A DNA stretch of 64,000 nt from an uncultured Clostridia bacterium (GCA_947246685.1 CAMXSN010000001.1:1-64000); one strand, 5' to 3'; counted from the first letter of the stretch, positions 44,594-56,525 are shown. The notes: generated by a model not told the origin, from the letters alone. Numbers and translations are program-made.

Positions 44594-45589
44594 ATGCAGA
44601 CGAAAATTCTTTCCATTGAAGACGGACTTGACGACGCCGTCGGTCTTATAAAAAACGGCGAAGTCGTAGTTTTTCCCACGGAGACGGTTTACGGTCTGGG
44701 CGCGAATGCTTTAGACGTATCCGCCGTACGCAAAATTTTTATAGCGAAAGGCAGACCGATGGACAATCCGTTGATTGTGCACGTGGCCGATTTCGATACG
44801 GCGGAGAGCGTTTCCGCAGGGCTTGGCGAGGGCGCGAGAAAGTTGATGCGTGCGTTTATGCCGGGCGCGATAACGGTTATCGTCGAAAAGTCCGATTTGA
44901 TTCCCGACGAAGTGTCTGCCGGATTGCCTACCGTGGGAATCAGATTTCCCGCGCATGAAGGCGCGAGAAAATTTATAAAAGCCTGCGGAGTTCCGATTGC
45001 CGCTCCCAGCGCCAATACGTCGACTAAGATAAGTCCGACTTCGGCAGAGCACGTATACGAAGATATGCAAGGCAGAGTGCCGCTTATTTTGGACGGCGGA
45101 AGCTGTCAGGTGGGGATAGAGTCCACGATAGTTGATATGACGGCAGACGTGCCTACCGTGCTCAGACCGGGCGCGATAACGCCTCAAATGCTCGCGGAGG
45201 TGCTAGGCGAGGTCAAAAGTTTTGCCGGTAAAATAATAGTAGCCAGGGCTCCGGGGATGAAATACAGGCACTATGCGCCCTCGTGTCCTATGGCGGTCGC
45301 CGACAGCGCGCTCAGCGCCGCGGAGTATTATGCCGAATGCGAAAAGAATTCTCTCAAGCCCGTGATCATCGCCAAGAGCGGCTATCTGTCGTCGTTGGAA
45401 AGCCAAGAAAAATTCCAACGCATCGATCTAGGCGATAGCGACGTCGAGGTTATGAAAAATATCTATGCGGCTATGCACGAGGCGGAAAAATATTACGGAG
45501 TGATAATTTGCGAAGATTTCGGCGACAGCGGAGTAGCCGCGTCTGTAATGAACAGAATCAATAAAGCAAGCGGAGGTAGACGGGTGTGA
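44594..45589 (+). CDS. tsaC: Threonylcarbamoyl-AMP synthase (Sua5/YwlC type)
   Basis: VVFPTETVYGLGANAL, KGRPMDNPLIVH, APSANTSTKISPTSAEHV, Sua5 domain with APGMKYRHYAP. Confidence 0.95.
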   Translation: MQTKILSIEDGLDDAVGLIKNGEVVVFPTETVYGLGANALDVSAVRKIFIAKGRPMDNPLIVHVADFDTAESVSAGLGEGARKLMRAFMPGAITVIVEKSDLIPDEVSAGLPTVGIRFPAHEGARKFIKACGVPIAAPSANTSTKISPTSAEHVYEDMQGRVPLILDGGSCQVGIESTIVDMTADVPTVLRPGAITPQMLAEVLGEVKSFAGKIIVARAPGMKYRHYAPSCPMAVADSALSAAEYYAECEKNSLKPVIIAKSGYLSSLESQEKFQRIDLGDSDVEVMKNIYAAMHEAEKYYGVIICEDFGDSGVAASVMNRINKASGGRRV

Positions 45590-46050
45590 AGATATTATTC
45601 GTATGTACGGGCAACACTTGCCGTTCGCCTTTGGCGCAGGCAGTATTTCAGCACGCCGCGGACGAGCGGGGACTGGATAATATAAGTTTTGACAGCGCAG
45701 GGATTTTTTGCGGATACGGCGAGCCGATGAGCGCTAATACTAAGGAAATTATCGACAGTATGCAAATATTTTTCACGCATAAATCTCAGCCGCTGACGCA
45801 GAAGCTTGCCGATGACAGCGATATTATCATAACTATGACCGCAGAGCATAAGCGAATATTGGAAGACGCGATAGGGCGTGGAAAATTGTATTGTATCGAC
45901 GAGATAGCGCAAAAAGGCGATATAGCGGATCCTTACGGTAGAGATAAATCCGCTTATTCGGCGGTTGAAAGCCAGTTGAAAGAGTGCGTGAATGCCGTAT
46001 TTGATTTTGTCGAAAAGCTTTCGGCAGACACTGACGGCAGCTTGGATTAA
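45586..46050 (+). CDS. Low-molecular-weight protein tyrosine/arginine phosphatase
   Basis: FVCTGNTCRSPLAQAVF; DPYGRD. Confidence 0.92.
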   Translation: MKILFVCTGNTCRSPLAQAVFQHAADERGLDNISFDSAGIFCGYGEPMSANTKEIIDSMQIFFTHKSQPLTQKLADDSDIIITMTAEHKRILEDAIGRGKLYCIDEIAQKGDIADPYGRDKSAYSAVESQLKECVNAVFDFVEKLSADTDGSLD

Positions 46051-46181
46051 AGTAAGAAAATAATATTGACGCAAAGTAAAAAATCCGTATATTATGTAAA
46101 GAATATATAATATATAAAATTGGGGATTGCATACTTTGGAAAAATATGTTAAAATAGACGTATTATATTAACGAGGTGTAT

Positions 46182-46631
46182 ATGAAAATTGCTATCGGTT
46201 GCGACCACGGCGGCATAGTTTTGAAGAGTTCCGTCGAGCAGGTTTTGAGAGAGAAGGGCGTTGAAATTATCGATATGGGATGCGTCGAAGGGTGTTCGGT
46301 GGATTATCCCGATTACGCGCTCAAAGTCGCGGAAGCCGTTTCGCAGGGCGTTGCGGATAAAGGTATCGTGCTTTGCGGTACGGGCATTGGCATAAGCATT
46401 GCGGCAAACAAAGTCAAGGGTATCAGGGCTGCGGTATGTCACGATCTTTTTACGGCTCAGATGTGCGCTCAGCACAACGACGCAAATGTGCTGTCGATGG
46501 GCGGAAGAGTTATATCTGCCGAACTTGCCGCAAAAATGACTAAGGTCTGGCTGGATACGCCGTTCGAGGGCGGAAGACACACGGGACGAGTGGATAAGAT
46601 TACTCAGATAGAAAACAAATATTTTAAATAA
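46182..46631 (+). CDS. rpiB: Ribose-5-phosphate isomerase B
   Basis: IAIGCDHGGIVLKSSV; GIVLCGTGIGISIAANKVKGIRAAVCHD. Confidence 0.95.
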   Translation: MKIAIGCDHGGIVLKSSVEQVLREKGVEIIDMGCVEGCSVDYPDYALKVAEAVSQGVADKGIVLCGTGIGISIAANKVKGIRAAVCHDLFTAQMCAQHNDANVLSMGGRVISAELAAKMTKVWLDTPFEGGRHTGRVDKITQIENKYFK

Positions 46632-46651
46632 CGCGTTGGGAGCATTCGATT

Positions 46652-46975
46652 ATGATAGAAGAGATGATTGGCAGTATATTGGAGGCGGAAGACAAGGCTC
46701 GTGAAATAATCAGAGCGTCGGTTTCCACTGCCGACGGAATAGTCAACGACGCAAAAAAACAAGCCGCGCGAATGATAGACGCGGCGAAAGACGAACAGTA
46801 TAAAAAAGAGCTTAAAGCCGCGGAAGACGGCGCTGCCGAAGGAGACAGACGTCGCGCGATTCAGCTTGAAGAAACGCAAAAGAGCGTCGATAATATGCCC
46901 GACGCATTGCAGAAGAATAAGAAGAAAGTATTGGATTGTATTATGCGGGAATTGAAGGCAAAATATGATAAGTAA
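46652..46975 (+). CDS. V-type ATP synthase subunit G/H-like (107 aa)
   Basis: Charged coiled coil at the head of the V-ATPase operon. Confidence 0.7.
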   Translation: MIEEMIGSILEAEDKAREIIRASVSTADGIVNDAKKQAARMIDAAKDEQYKKELKAAEDGAAEGDRRRAIQLEETQKSVDNMPDALQKNKKKVLDCIMRELKAKYDK

Positions 46976-48965
46976 TATGCGCAAGTTGCTTTTGATAGGC
47001 AACGTTTCACAGCGGAATACTTTGATAAAAAAACTGCACAAACTCGGTTGCGCGGAAGTAGTTGCCACGCCTCAAATCGAGCATATGCGCGCTTGCGACG
47101 CTCAACAGGATGTCGACGCTTACAAGGTAAAACTTGCAAAGCTCGAATATTTTATGCAGACTGTCAAAAATTATAAAGTCGTCGCAAAGCAGTTGGCAAA
47201 AGATCATAAGATAGATTATCTTCCCGCCAAAGGCAGGGGAATGTTTGCCGTCAAACCGGTCATTACTTTTGAGGCTTTTGAAAATATCGCTCAGACGGAA
47301 ACCGATATATTTACTCATATAGACGAGTTGAAATCTTATAACGACGAGATAATACAGCTCAAATCCGAGGAACAGAAACAACTTAACACAATATCTTCGC
47401 TCAATCCGTATAAGGCTTTGACGACGGAGTTTTCTGTATTTCGCGATACGCTCAACGTCAACGTGCTTCTAGGAGAAGTCAGCAATACAAAACTTGCCGA
47501 TCTCGAAAAGATAAGGCAGCTCGGAGGCGAGTACGAAATCTTTCAGTCATCTCCGACGAGCGGCGTAGCCGTGCTTATAGAGAAGGACAAGAGAGAAGAT
47601 ATACAGGATGTTTTGAGCGCGGTCGAATTCGCGCAGTGTTCGTTTGCCGACGATAAGACCAGCGCGGAAATTATAGCCGGCTGCAAGACGTCTCTCGAAG
47701 AGATAAGAGAGCGTCACAATCGCAACGTGGAGAAGATAATGACATTTGAAAATCTTCTGGACGACGTGATGAAACTTTACGATTATATTTCCTTGGAAAT
47801 AGCAAAAGCCGAAAGCGCCAACAGCACACAGGCGAGCGATACGACGTATTATCTCGAAGCGTGGCTGCCCGAGAGCCAGGCGGAGATTGTTAATAAAGAA
47901 CTCGAGGACAGTCCGTTGTCATTGGCGTTTAGCATAAGAGAGCCTTTGGAAAGCGAAACTCCGCCTACTTTGGCGGTCAACAACGGCATAGTCGCGCCGT
48001 ATGAGAGCGTGACCAATATGTATTCTGTGCCGTTCTATAAAGAAATAGATCCCAATCCGGGAGTTGCGTTTTTCTTTTTCCTTATGTTCGGAATGATGCT
48101 TTCGGACGCGGGTTACGGTCTGCTTCTGACGTTGGGCGCAGGGTTGATTCTTGCGATCCGAAGACCTCCTAAGGGAGAACTTAATCTTGTCAAGATAATT
48201 TTCATGGGCGGAATATCCACGTTGATATGGGGATTCCTATTCGGATCTTATTTCGGTTTCAGCGCCAAACAAATAGGACTATGGTATTGGTTTAATCCTA
48301 TAGAAGAACCTATGCCGTTGTTGGTTGTATGCCTTGCGATAGGTTTGATACAGATGTTCGTCGGTATGGCGATAAATATGGTTGCTTTAATCAAGCAGGG
48401 GCAGTCGCTTTGGGGAATATCTTCTGCGTTTAGTTGGTATTTCTTGGCGCTCGGCGTCGGCGCGTTTGCTCTTGCGGGCAAAGTGGGCAACTGGGCGAAG
48501 ATCGTCGCGATAGTGCTGATTGTTTTGGGACTTGTGTTGCTTATGCTCTCCGGTACTTTCGGTAAGAAAGGCGCAAAGAAAGTGACGGGAGCGTTTTCCG
48601 CGCTTTACGGAATTATCAATTTCTTCTCGGATCTCATGAGTTACACGCGTATATTCGGATTGGGATTGGCGACCGGCGTTATCGCAATGGTATTCAATCA
48701 AATCGCAGAGATAATATCGGGACTATTGCCTGTCAAATTTTTGGGAGTCATAGCGTCAATGGCAATATATCTCGTCGGACATATTTTCAACGTGGCAATC
48801 AATTCGCTCGGCGCTTACGTGCACAATTCGAGATTGCAGTTTGTAGAATATTTCGGCAAATTCTATACGGGCGGCGGAGAGCTGTTTGCTCCGCTCGGCT
48901 CGCAGATGAAATATTATAAAATCGGAGAACCTCAAACTCCCAAAACAAAGAGTCAGAAGGCTTGA
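46965..48965 (+). CDS. ntpI: V-type ATP synthase subunit I
   Basis: FFFFLMFGMMLSDAGYGLLL; DLMSYTRIFGLGLATGVIAMVFNQIA; GHIFNVAINSLGAYVHNSRLQFVEYFGKFYTGGGELFAP. Confidence 0.95.
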   Translation: MISNMRKLLLIGNVSQRNTLIKKLHKLGCAEVVATPQIEHMRACDAQQDVDAYKVKLAKLEYFMQTVKNYKVVAKQLAKDHKIDYLPAKGRGMFAVKPVITFEAFENIAQTETDIFTHIDELKSYNDEIIQLKSEEQKQLNTISSLNPYKALTTEFSVFRDTLNVNVLLGEVSNTKLADLEKIRQLGGEYEIFQSSPTSGVAVLIEKDKREDIQDVLSAVEFAQCSFADDKTSAEIIAGCKTSLEEIRERHNRNVEKIMTFENLLDDVMKLYDYISLEIAKAESANSTQASDTTYYLEAWLPESQAEIVNKELEDSPLSLAFSIREPLESETPPTLAVNNGIVAPYESVTNMYSVPFYKEIDPNPGVAFFFFLMFGMMLSDAGYGLLLTLGAGLILAIRRPPKGELNLVKIIFMGGISTLIWGFLFGSYFGFSAKQIGLWYWFNPIEEPMPLLVVCLAIGLIQMFVGMAINMVALIKQGQSLWGISSAFSWYFLALGVGAFALAGKVGNWAKIVAIVLIVLGLVLLMLSGTFGKKGAKKVTGAFSALYGIINFFSDLMSYTRIFGLGLATGVIAMVFNQIAEIISGLLPVKFLGVIASMAIYLVGHIFNVAINSLGAYVHNSRLQFVEYFGKFYTGGGELFAPLGSQMKYYKIGEPQTPKTKSQKA

Positions 48966-49018
48966 AAAAGAGGACACGGCATATACGGACGCGATTGCGC
49001 GTCGATGTATAATAATAA

Positions 49019-49516
<498 letters not shown>

Positions 49517-49534
49517 TAGAAATAGGTTTTTAAT

Positions 49535-50122
49535 ATGAACAGTAAAGAAGCAATTATCCAAAAGATAATAGACGATGCCGAAGCCGTCGCGCGCAACAAT
49601 ATAGCGGTCGCCGAAGAAACTGCGGGACAAATTCTCGATAGAGCCAAGAGAGATGTCGAAAAATTTGCTCTTGCCAACGTCGGCAAGAGCGAAGTTATAT
49701 ATGACGATGCGCTGTCAAGAAGCGAAGTCGTGGCCAATTTGGATTGCAAAAAGGCTTTGCTCAATGCAAAAAAGGCTTTGGTCGACAAAGCGTTTGAAGA
49801 GGCGGCGGATGAATTGGCGGCTGACAAGAAGAACTATTTGGCGCTCATTGAGAAGATGATCGCGTCCTGTTGCGAAGACGGCGACGAGGTGGTCGTTTGC
49901 GAAAGAGACGACAAGATTATCACCAAGAAATTCGTTGCCGATTTATCAAAAAAAGTCGGCAAGAAAATCTCTAGGAGCAACGAGTTCGGCGATTTCAAGG
50001 GCGGAGTTATACTGTCGGGTAAAAATTACGATAAGAATCTTACTCTCGATTTAGAATTGAGTTTGATAAGAGAAAGCATAGAAAGCAAAATCGTCGAAAT
50101 TTTGTTTGGGAGCAAGAATTAA
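49535..50122 (+). CDS. ntpE: V-type ATP synthase subunit E
   Basis: Operon position; IIDDAEAVARNNIA...FKGGVILSGKNYDKNLTLDLELSLIRESIESKIVEILF. Confidence 0.88.
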   Translation: MNSKEAIIQKIIDDAEAVARNNIAVAEETAGQILDRAKRDVEKFALANVGKSEVIYDDALSRSEVVANLDCKKALLNAKKALVDKAFEEAADELAADKKNYLALIEKMIASCCEDGDEVVVCERDDKIITKKFVADLSKKVGKKISRSNEFGDFKGGVILSGKNYDKNLTLDLELSLIRESIESKIVEILFGSKN

Positions 50123-50125
50123 ATT

Positions 50126-51097
50126 ATGGCAAACAGCAGTTTAGTCTATTCCAATGCAAGAGTAAAGGCTATGGAGAACACTTTTCTATCCAATGAGAAG
50201 ATTGTTCGCATGGCTTATTCCGACAGTCTGGAAGAGGGCGTCAAGGTGCTTTTGGAGAGCGCTTACGGCGGCGGTATTATAGTCGAGACCAAGGATTACG
50301 AGGCTCTTTTGCAGGCGGAAGAAAAAAAAATCAGCGAGTTTATTCTCGACGCTATGCCCAAAGATAAGGGGATGGAGAGTTTTTTGATAAAGAATGATTA
50401 TCATAATCTCAAAGCTCTTGTCAAGGGGAAATATATGCGTCTGGACAACGTTGATTTTATGCTTATGCCAAAAGGCTTGCTTGATATAGACGAACTCAAA
50501 GAAAAGGTATTGGGCGACGATTATTCCGGACTGTCAAAGAATATGAGCGCGGCTTTGCTCGCTATAGACGGCGCGCGCGCAGACGGCAAGCTGTCGCCTA
50601 GGTTTATCGACGTGACGTTGGAAAAGGTTTGTTACAGAGAAATATTTGCATATCTGAAAAAAGTCAAAGTGCCGTCCATCCTTACTTATTGGCAGACCGA
50701 CGCGGATTTTTCCAACGTATCATCTTATATCAGAAGCGCAAGATGCGGCAACGGCGAATTGTTTAGACAAGGTTTTATCGACGGAGGGAAATTGGATTTG
50801 AGCTTTTTTGACGTCGATCAGTCTCAATTTGCCGAGAAATTAAGGTATTCTCCTTATGCGCAGATAGCAGATTGCGTAAAAGATTTGGATATGGTGACTT
50901 TTGAAAGAATATGGGATAATACGCTGCTTTCCGTTTTCAAGGAAAAGCGCAACGACATATTCACTGTATCTCCTATAGCCGGATTTTATATCGCAAAGAA
51001 AATCGAGATAAAAATCGTAAGGATGATTTGTATACTTCTCAAAAACGACGTCGATAAAGACGTGATAAAGATGAGACTGAGGGAACTGTATGCGTGA
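50126..51097 (+). CDS. ntpC: V-type ATP synthase subunit C
   Basis: ARVKAMENTFLSNEKIVRM...DYHNLKALVKGKY...[25 protein letters not shown]. Confidence 0.9.
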   Translation: MANSSLVYSNARVKAMENTFLSNEKIVRMAYSDSLEEGVKVLLESAYGGGIIVETKDYEALLQAEEKKISEFILDAMPKDKGMESFLIKNDYHNLKALVKGKYMRLDNVDFMLMPKGLLDIDELKEKVLGDDYSGLSKNMSAALLAIDGARADGKLSPRFIDVTLEKVCYREIFAYLKKVKVPSILTYWQTDADFSNVSSYIRSARCGNGELFRQGFIDGGKLDLSFFDVDQSQFAEKLRYSPYAQIADCVKDLDMVTFERIWDNTLLSVFKEKRNDIFTVSPIAGFYIAKKIEIKIVRMICILLKNDVDKDVIKMRLRELYA

Positions 51098-51416
51098 AGG
51101 CAAGATAGCCGTAGTTGGCGATAAAGATTTGATATTGGCGTTCAAAGCGATAAGTATGGACGTGTTTTGCGCAGAAGATAAAGACGAGGGAGAAAAGGTC
51201 ATACGCAAACTTGCCAAGACTTATTCGGTCATCTTCGTCACCGAAGATTTGGCTGCTCAATTGGACGGATTGCTTTGTAAATACAAGACAAAAGCATATC
51301 CTGCGATTATTCCCATTCCCAAATCCGGCAAAAGCAACGGATATGGAATGGCAGGAATAAAAGCCGACGTAGAACGGGCTATCGGAACAGATATATTGTT
51401 TAATAAGGAAGATTGA
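51090..51416 (+). CDS. ntpF: V-type ATP synthase subunit F
   Basis: [66 protein letters not shown]. Confidence 0.93.
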   Translation: MREGKIAVVGDKDLILAFKAISMDVFCAEDKDEGEKVIRKLAKTYSVIFVTEDLAAQLDGLLCKYKTKAYPAIIPIPKSGKSNGYGMAGIKADVERAIGTDILFNKED

Positions 51417-51418
51417 TT

Positions 51419-53179
51419 ATGCAAGAAATAGGAAGAGTTATCAAAGTTTCAGGACCGCTAATCGTGGCGGAAGGTATGCGCAACTGCAAGATGTTTGACG
51501 TTGTGCGCGTCAGCGAGGAAAATCTTATCGGCGAGATTATCGAATTGAGAGACGATAAGGCTTCGATACAGGTTTACGAAGAGACGAGCGGATTGGGCAC
51601 GGGGGCGAAAGTAGTCTCAACGGAAGCTCCTTTGAGCGTCGAACTTGGACCTGGAATTATCGAAGGTATATACGACGGCATCCAAAGACCTTTGACAAAA
51701 CTCGTTGAAGCTATGGGCGACAGAATAGGACGCGGAGTTGATATGCCTGCGCTTGATCACAAAAAACTCTGGGATTTTCAACCGAGGAAAAAGGTCGGCG
51801 ACAGCGTGAGTGCGGGCGATATTCTGGGCGTCGTGCAGGAGACTAAGATAGTCGAGCACAGAATCATGGCTCCCATCGGCGTTGAGGGTAAGATAAAATC
51901 TATCGTCGGAGGCGAACGTACTATCGACGACGTTGTCTGCGTAATCTCTACGAAAAAAGGCGACGTCAAAGTCACCATGTGTCAGAAATGGCCTGTCAGA
52001 GTGGGAAGACCTTTTAAGAGCAAGATGTATCCCACTGCCCCTCTCGTCACCGGACAGAGGACGATAGACACGTTTTTCCCAGTTGCAAAAGGCGGAGCGG
52101 CTTGTATTCCGGGACCGTTCGGCAGCGGAAAAACGGTCGTTCAGCATCAGTTGGCAAAGTGGTCCGACGCCGACATAATAGTATACGTGGGTTGCGGCGA
52201 ACGCGGTAATGAGATGACTGACGTACTCAACGAATTTCCGGAATTGATCGATCCTAAAACGGGCGAACCGCTTATGAAACGCACTGTGCTTATCGCCAAT
52301 ACTTCCGATATGCCGGTTGCGGCGCGCGAAGCGTCTATGTATACGGGAATTACTATTGCGGAATATTTTAGAGATATGGGTTACAACGTGGCAATTATGG
52401 CGGATTCGTCGTCGCGTTGGGCAGAAGCTCTGAGAGAAATGTCCAGCCGTCTCGAAGAAATGCCGGGCGACGAAGGATATCCCGCTTATTTGGCTTCAAG
52501 ACTTGCAAGCTATTATGAAAGAGCCGGTATAGTCACTGCGTTGGGCAGCGAGGATAGGACGGGTTCCGTCACCGCAATCAGCGCGGTATCTCCTCCTGGA
52601 GGCGACTTGTCAGAGCCTGTTACTCAGTCTACGCTGAGAATAGTCAAAGTATTCTGGGGACTGAGCGCTTCGTTGGCTTACAGAAGACATTTCCCCGCTA
52701 TAGATTGGATGCAGAGTTATTCTCTCTACGTGGACAGATTAGGCGATTGGTACGGAAAAAATTCCGACAGGAAGTGGAACGATAACCGTCAGCAGGCAAT
52801 GACGATATTGCAAGAAGAAGCCAATCTCGACGAAATCGTCAGACTTGTCGGCGTAGACGCATTGAGTTATGAAGACAGACTTACGATGGAGGCGGCGAAG
52901 TCGATAAGAGAAGATTATCTGCAGCAAGACGCTTTCGACGACGTGGATACCTATGCAAGTCTTAACAAACAGTACAAAATGCTCAATCTCATTTTGGAAT
53001 GCTACAGACTTTCGCAGGACGCGTTGCGCAGAGGCGCCGATTTTGACGAAATAATCGCCATTCCTGCGCGAGAGGCTATCGGAAGAATGAAGTTTATACC
53101 CGAAAGTGAAATTACCAAGCTCGACGAGATTTTCGAAGCCATGAAGTCGCAACTTGATCAACTTGCTTACGTAGACTAA
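51419..53179 (+). CDS. ntpA: V-type ATP synthase subunit A
   Basis: [55 protein letters not shown]. Confidence 0.97.
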   Translation: MQEIGRVIKVSGPLIVAEGMRNCKMFDVVRVSEENLIGEIIELRDDKASIQVYEETSGLGTGAKVVSTEAPLSVELGPGIIEGIYDGIQRPLTKLVEAMGDRIGRGVDMPALDHKKLWDFQPRKKVGDSVSAGDILGVVQETKIVEHRIMAPIGVEGKIKSIVGGERTIDDVVCVISTKKGDVKVTMCQKWPVRVGRPFKSKMYPTAPLVTGQRTIDTFFPVAKGGAACIPGPFGSGKTVVQHQLAKWSDADIIVYVGCGERGNEMTDVLNEFPELIDPKTGEPLMKRTVLIANTSDMPVAAREASMYTGITIAEYFRDMGYNVAIMADSSSRWAEALREMSSRLEEMPGDEGYPAYLASRLASYYERAGIVTALGSEDRTGSVTAISAVSPPGGDLSEPVTQSTLRIVKVFWGLSASLAYRRHFPAIDWMQSYSLYVDRLGDWYGKNSDRKWNDNRQQAMTILQEEANLDEIVRLVGVDALSYEDRLTMEAAKSIREDYLQQDAFDDVDTYASLNKQYKMLNLILECYRLSQDALRRGADFDEIIAIPAREAIGRMKFIPESEITKLDEIFEAMKSQLDQLAYVD

Positions 53180-53189
53180 GGAGACGTTT

Positions 53190-54602
53190 ATGTTGAAAGA
53201 ATACAAATCAATCAGAGAAATAGTCGGACCGCTTATGGTTGTGGACGGCGTTCAAGGAGTCGCTTATAACGAATTGGTAGAGATAAGCGCAAAAGACGGC
53301 TCTGTTCGCAGAGGAAAAGTATTGGAAGTCAACGGCGATAAAGCCGTGGTGCAACTTTTCGAGGGTGCTCAGGGAATTCAAATGTCCACGTCTAAGGCAA
53401 GATTCTTGGGCAGAAGTCTGGAGCTTGCGGTTTCTGAAGATATGCTTGGAAGGATATTCGACGGATTGGGCAATCCCAAAGACGGCGGGGCTCCGATTAT
53501 CGCCGAGAAAAAATTGGATATAAACGGTCAGCCGATTAATCCCGCCGCAAGAAATTTTCCCGATGAATTTATTCAGACTGGCATCTCTGCAATCGACGGA
53601 TTGAATACCTTGGTCAGAGGTCAAAAGCTTCCGGTCTTTTCCGCGTCGGGACTTCCGCACGCCGAACTTGCCGCTCAGATTGCAAGACAGGCTAAGGTGC
53701 TTAACAGCGACTCAAAATTTGCGGTAGTTTTTGCCGCTATGGGAATAACTTATGAAGAAGCTGAATTCTTTATGCAAGATTTTCGTAAGACGGGCGCAAT
53801 AGAGCGCGCCGTAATGTTTGTCAATCTTGCCAACGATCCGGCGGTAGAGCGAATCGCCACGCCGAGAATGGCTTTGACAGCGGCTGAATATCTGGCCTTT
53901 GAGAAAGGTATGCACGTGCTCGTCATAATGACTGATATCACCAATTATTGCGAAGCGTTGAGAGAGGTGTCTGCCGCGAGAAAAGAAGTGCCCGGCAGAA
54001 GAGGTTATCCCGGTTATCTATATACGGACCTTGCTACTATGTATGAAAGAGCGGGCAGAATACTCGGCAAAGAAGGAAGTATTACTCAGATACCTATTCT
54101 CACTATGCCCGAGGAAGATAAGACGCATCCTATTCCCGATTTAACGGGCTATATAACCGAAGGTCAGATTATATTCGGCAGAGAGCTCAATAAGAAAGGC
54201 TATACTCCTCCGATAGACGTATTGCCGTCTCTCAGCCGTCTCAAACAGAAAGGTATAGGCGAAGGCAAGACTAGAGAAGATCACTCGGGCAATATGAATC
54301 AGCTGTTCGCCGCATATGCCAAGGGCAAAGAATGCAAAGAACTGTCGGCGATACTCGGCGACGCGGCTCTGACGCCTCTGGATAGGCAATATGCGTTTTT
54401 TGCCGAAGAGTTTGAGAAGAGATATATCAATCAAGGTTTCTATACCAATAGGAGTATCGAAGAGACTTTGCAGATCGGTTGGGAATTGCTTGCGTTACTT
54501 CCCAGATCGGAAATGAAGAGGATTAAAGATAAGCATCTCGAAAAATATTTTGATCCTATTAAGGCAAAACTAGAAGCAGAGAAAGCCGACGCGCAGAATT
54601 AA
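53190..54602 (+). CDS. ntpB: V-type ATP synthase subunit B
   Basis: [83 protein letters not shown]. Confidence 0.97.
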   Translation: MLKEYKSIREIVGPLMVVDGVQGVAYNELVEISAKDGSVRRGKVLEVNGDKAVVQLFEGAQGIQMSTSKARFLGRSLELAVSEDMLGRIFDGLGNPKDGGAPIIAEKKLDINGQPINPAARNFPDEFIQTGISAIDGLNTLVRGQKLPVFSASGLPHAELAAQIARQAKVLNSDSKFAVVFAAMGITYEEAEFFMQDFRKTGAIERAVMFVNLANDPAVERIATPRMALTAAEYLAFEKGMHVLVIMTDITNYCEALREVSAARKEVPGRRGYPGYLYTDLATMYERAGRILGKEGSITQIPILTMPEEDKTHPIPDLTGYITEGQIIFGRELNKKGYTPPIDVLPSLSRLKQKGIGEGKTREDHSGNMNQLFAAYAKGKECKELSAILGDAALTPLDRQYAFFAEEFEKRYINQGFYTNRSIEETLQIGWELLALLPRSEMKRIKDKHLEKYFDPIKAKLEAEKADAQN

Positions 54603-54642
54603 AGTATTTGACATGACAGCTGATATTGGCGGAATATTTATA

Positions 54643-54657
54643 TTGAACATTGTTCAA
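54643..54657. promoter_or_regulatory. TTGAACATTGTTCAA palindrome in V-ATPase operon gap (site 1)
   Basis: Exact match (reverse complement) to the site upstream of the TetR gene. Confidence 0.65.
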
Positions 54658-54766
54658 TTAGATTATACGCAAATAGCTAGTTAGATCGTCGCTAATACGC
54701 GTGTAGTTGGAAAGCAAAGCAAAATAATAATGCAATACGGAGTATTTGAGAAATAAAAACAGCGCA

Positions 54767-54781
54767 TTGAACATTGTTCAA
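54767..54781. promoter_or_regulatory. TTGAACATTGTTCAA palindrome in V-ATPase operon gap (site 2)
   Basis: Second exact copy, 30 bp upstream of ntpD. Confidence 0.65.
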
Positions 54782-54811
54782 GCTCTATCCGTAGCAGTAT
54801 AAGGCAACAAT

Positions 54812-55450
54812 ATGGCAGGAAGATTACAGGTAAATCCGACCAGAATGGAGCTGAAACGCCTTAAAACAAGGCTAAAAACAGCTCAAAGAGGTCACAAATT
54901 ACTCAAAGATAAGTCCGACGAAATGATACGCCGGTTTATGGAGTTTGCCAAAGAGAATAAATCGCTCAGAGAGGAAGTCGAGAAAGAACTTTCTTCCGCT
55001 TTAACTACCTTTGTCGTTGCTAAAGCAGTGAGCGACGAAGCCGCTATACAGCAAGCCGTTGCAATGCCGTCAAAGACAGTCAGCTTGGATATGGACAGCC
55101 GCAACGTTATGAGCGTATTAGTGCCCGTTATTAATATCAAAGAAAGTCAGTCGGGAGAGACGTATCCCTACGCTTTTTCTTCCGTTACGGCAGAACTTGA
55201 CAGCTCTATAGAGGCGCTTAACAAAATTCTGCACAAGATGGTCAAGCTTGCGGAAGTAGAGAAGACTTGCAATATGCTTGCAATCGAGATAGAGAAAAAT
55301 AGGCGCCGCGTCAACGCGCTTGAATACGTTATGATACCGCAATTGGAAGAGACGATAAGGTTTATTACCATGAAGTTGGATGAAAACGAAAGAAGCAACA
55401 TTGTCCGACTTGTCAAAGTAAAATCTATGATTGCCGAGGAGAGAGGCTGA
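54812..55450 (+). CDS. ntpD: V-type ATP synthase subunit D
   Basis: NPTRMELKRLKTRLKTAQRGHKLLKDKSDEMIRRF; ALEYVMIPQLEETIRFITMKLDENERSNIVRLVKVK. Confidence 0.95.
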   Translation: MAGRLQVNPTRMELKRLKTRLKTAQRGHKLLKDKSDEMIRRFMEFAKENKSLREEVEKELSSALTTFVVAKAVSDEAAIQQAVAMPSKTVSLDMDSRNVMSVLVPVINIKESQSGETYPYAFSSVTAELDSSIEALNKILHKMVKLAEVEKTCNMLAIEIEKNRRRVNALEYVMIPQLEETIRFITMKLDENERSNIVRLVKVKSMIAEERG

Positions 55451-55692
55451 TGTCCAAGACGCTCAAAGATCTGTGTTTTCTTACTGCAGTGTTGTTGCCG
55501 CCGTTGGCATTAATACTCTTTTTTACCGTCAAGGTCGAAGAATATAAGAAAGCTTTCAAAATAGGCATGTTATACGGACTGGTACTGTGGATTGCCGTAA
55601 TAATGATTGTAAGTTTTGCTATGTGCGATCCCAATTCGGGAGGATACGGCGATAAAAGCGTATTAGATTTGACGCAACGTTTTAGTTGCTGA
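55450..55692 (+). CDS. Small two-TM membrane protein in V-ATPase operon (80 aa)
   Basis: Start overlaps the ntpD stop (TGATG); two hydrophobic segments. Confidence 0.75.
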   Translation: MSKTLKDLCFLTAVLLPPLALILFFTVKVEEYKKAFKIGMLYGLVLWIAVIMIVSFAMCDPNSGGYGDKSVLDLTQRFSC

Positions 55693-55748
55693 CACATTTA
55701 TATTTTATTAATAGAAGCTATTATAAGAACTTAATATTGATATAAGAA

Positions 55749-55778
55749 TGCAAAAAGCGCCCTTTAAGGACGCTTTTA
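55749..55778. terminator. Bidirectional terminator aaaaagcgccctttaaggacgctttt
   Basis: Stem between convergent genes. Confidence 0.65.
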
Positions 55779-55793
55779 TTACTGTTGGTTAAT

Positions 55794-56525
55794 TTATTTT
55801 TTATCGGTTTTGCCGCCGTTTTCTCTGCTGCTGACGATTTCTTTGTTTTCGGGATTGATTATTACCGACCAATAATCGTTCTTATCCTTAATGAACGAAA
55901 CGTACCAATAGTATTCGGGCTCGTCGCTTCCTTGTGATTGGCAGAGCAGTTTGACGTAACATTCTCTGTCAAAAGTCTTGCTGTTGATAGCCTGATCTAT
56001 CGCATCCTTGTAATGCGTGTAGGCTATCTCCAACGCGGCGTTTGCATCCGTTTGAGCAGGACATTTGTCTTGAAGTTCCAACTTGACGGGAGTGTTTTCG
56101 GTATCTTTTTCTTTTATTTCAAGAGTTTTGGGCGCGCCTATTTCTGCGGCGTTTTGAATTTTGCAAGACATATTGATTCCCAATCTGCTTTTTGTAATAC
56201 TTCCGCTTACGCTCGATTTGTCACCAGTGAGAGTGTATTCGTACGTTTTGGAAAGATTTGCGCTGTCTTTGGGCGTCAGCGTCAGCAAAGTGATATCCTT
56301 TTTCGCATCGGCTTTACCGTCGGCAATAAAGAGTTCTTCTTGCCTGGTAGAGGAGAGTTTTACGTCGAAGTTGTCGTCTTCTGCTATATAATATCCCGTC
56401 TGCATATAGCTTACGTTGTCGCAAAGTTTTTCATAAGTCGTCTTTGGTTTTTCACAGCCCGCGAAAGCTAACGCGACGCAAAGTATTATTGCGGTCGGAA
56501 TCGCTGTTTTGATAAACTTTTTCAT
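55794..56525 (-). CDS. Putative lipoprotein of unknown function
   Basis: MKKFIKTAIPTAIILCVALAFAGCEKPK lipobox; start likely 56525. Confidence 0.8.
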   Translation of the reverse strand: MKKFIKTAIPTAIILCVALAFAGCEKPKTTYEKLCDNVSYMQTGYYIAEDDNFDVKLSSTRQEELFIADGKADAKKDITLLTLTPKDSANLSKTYEYTLTGDKSSVSGSITKSRLGINMSCKIQNAAEIGAPKTLEIKEKDTENTPVKLELQDKCPAQTDANAALEIAYTHYKDAIDQAINSKTFDRECYVKLLCQSQGSDEPEYYWYVSFIKDKNDYWSVIINPENKEIVSSRENGGKTDKK

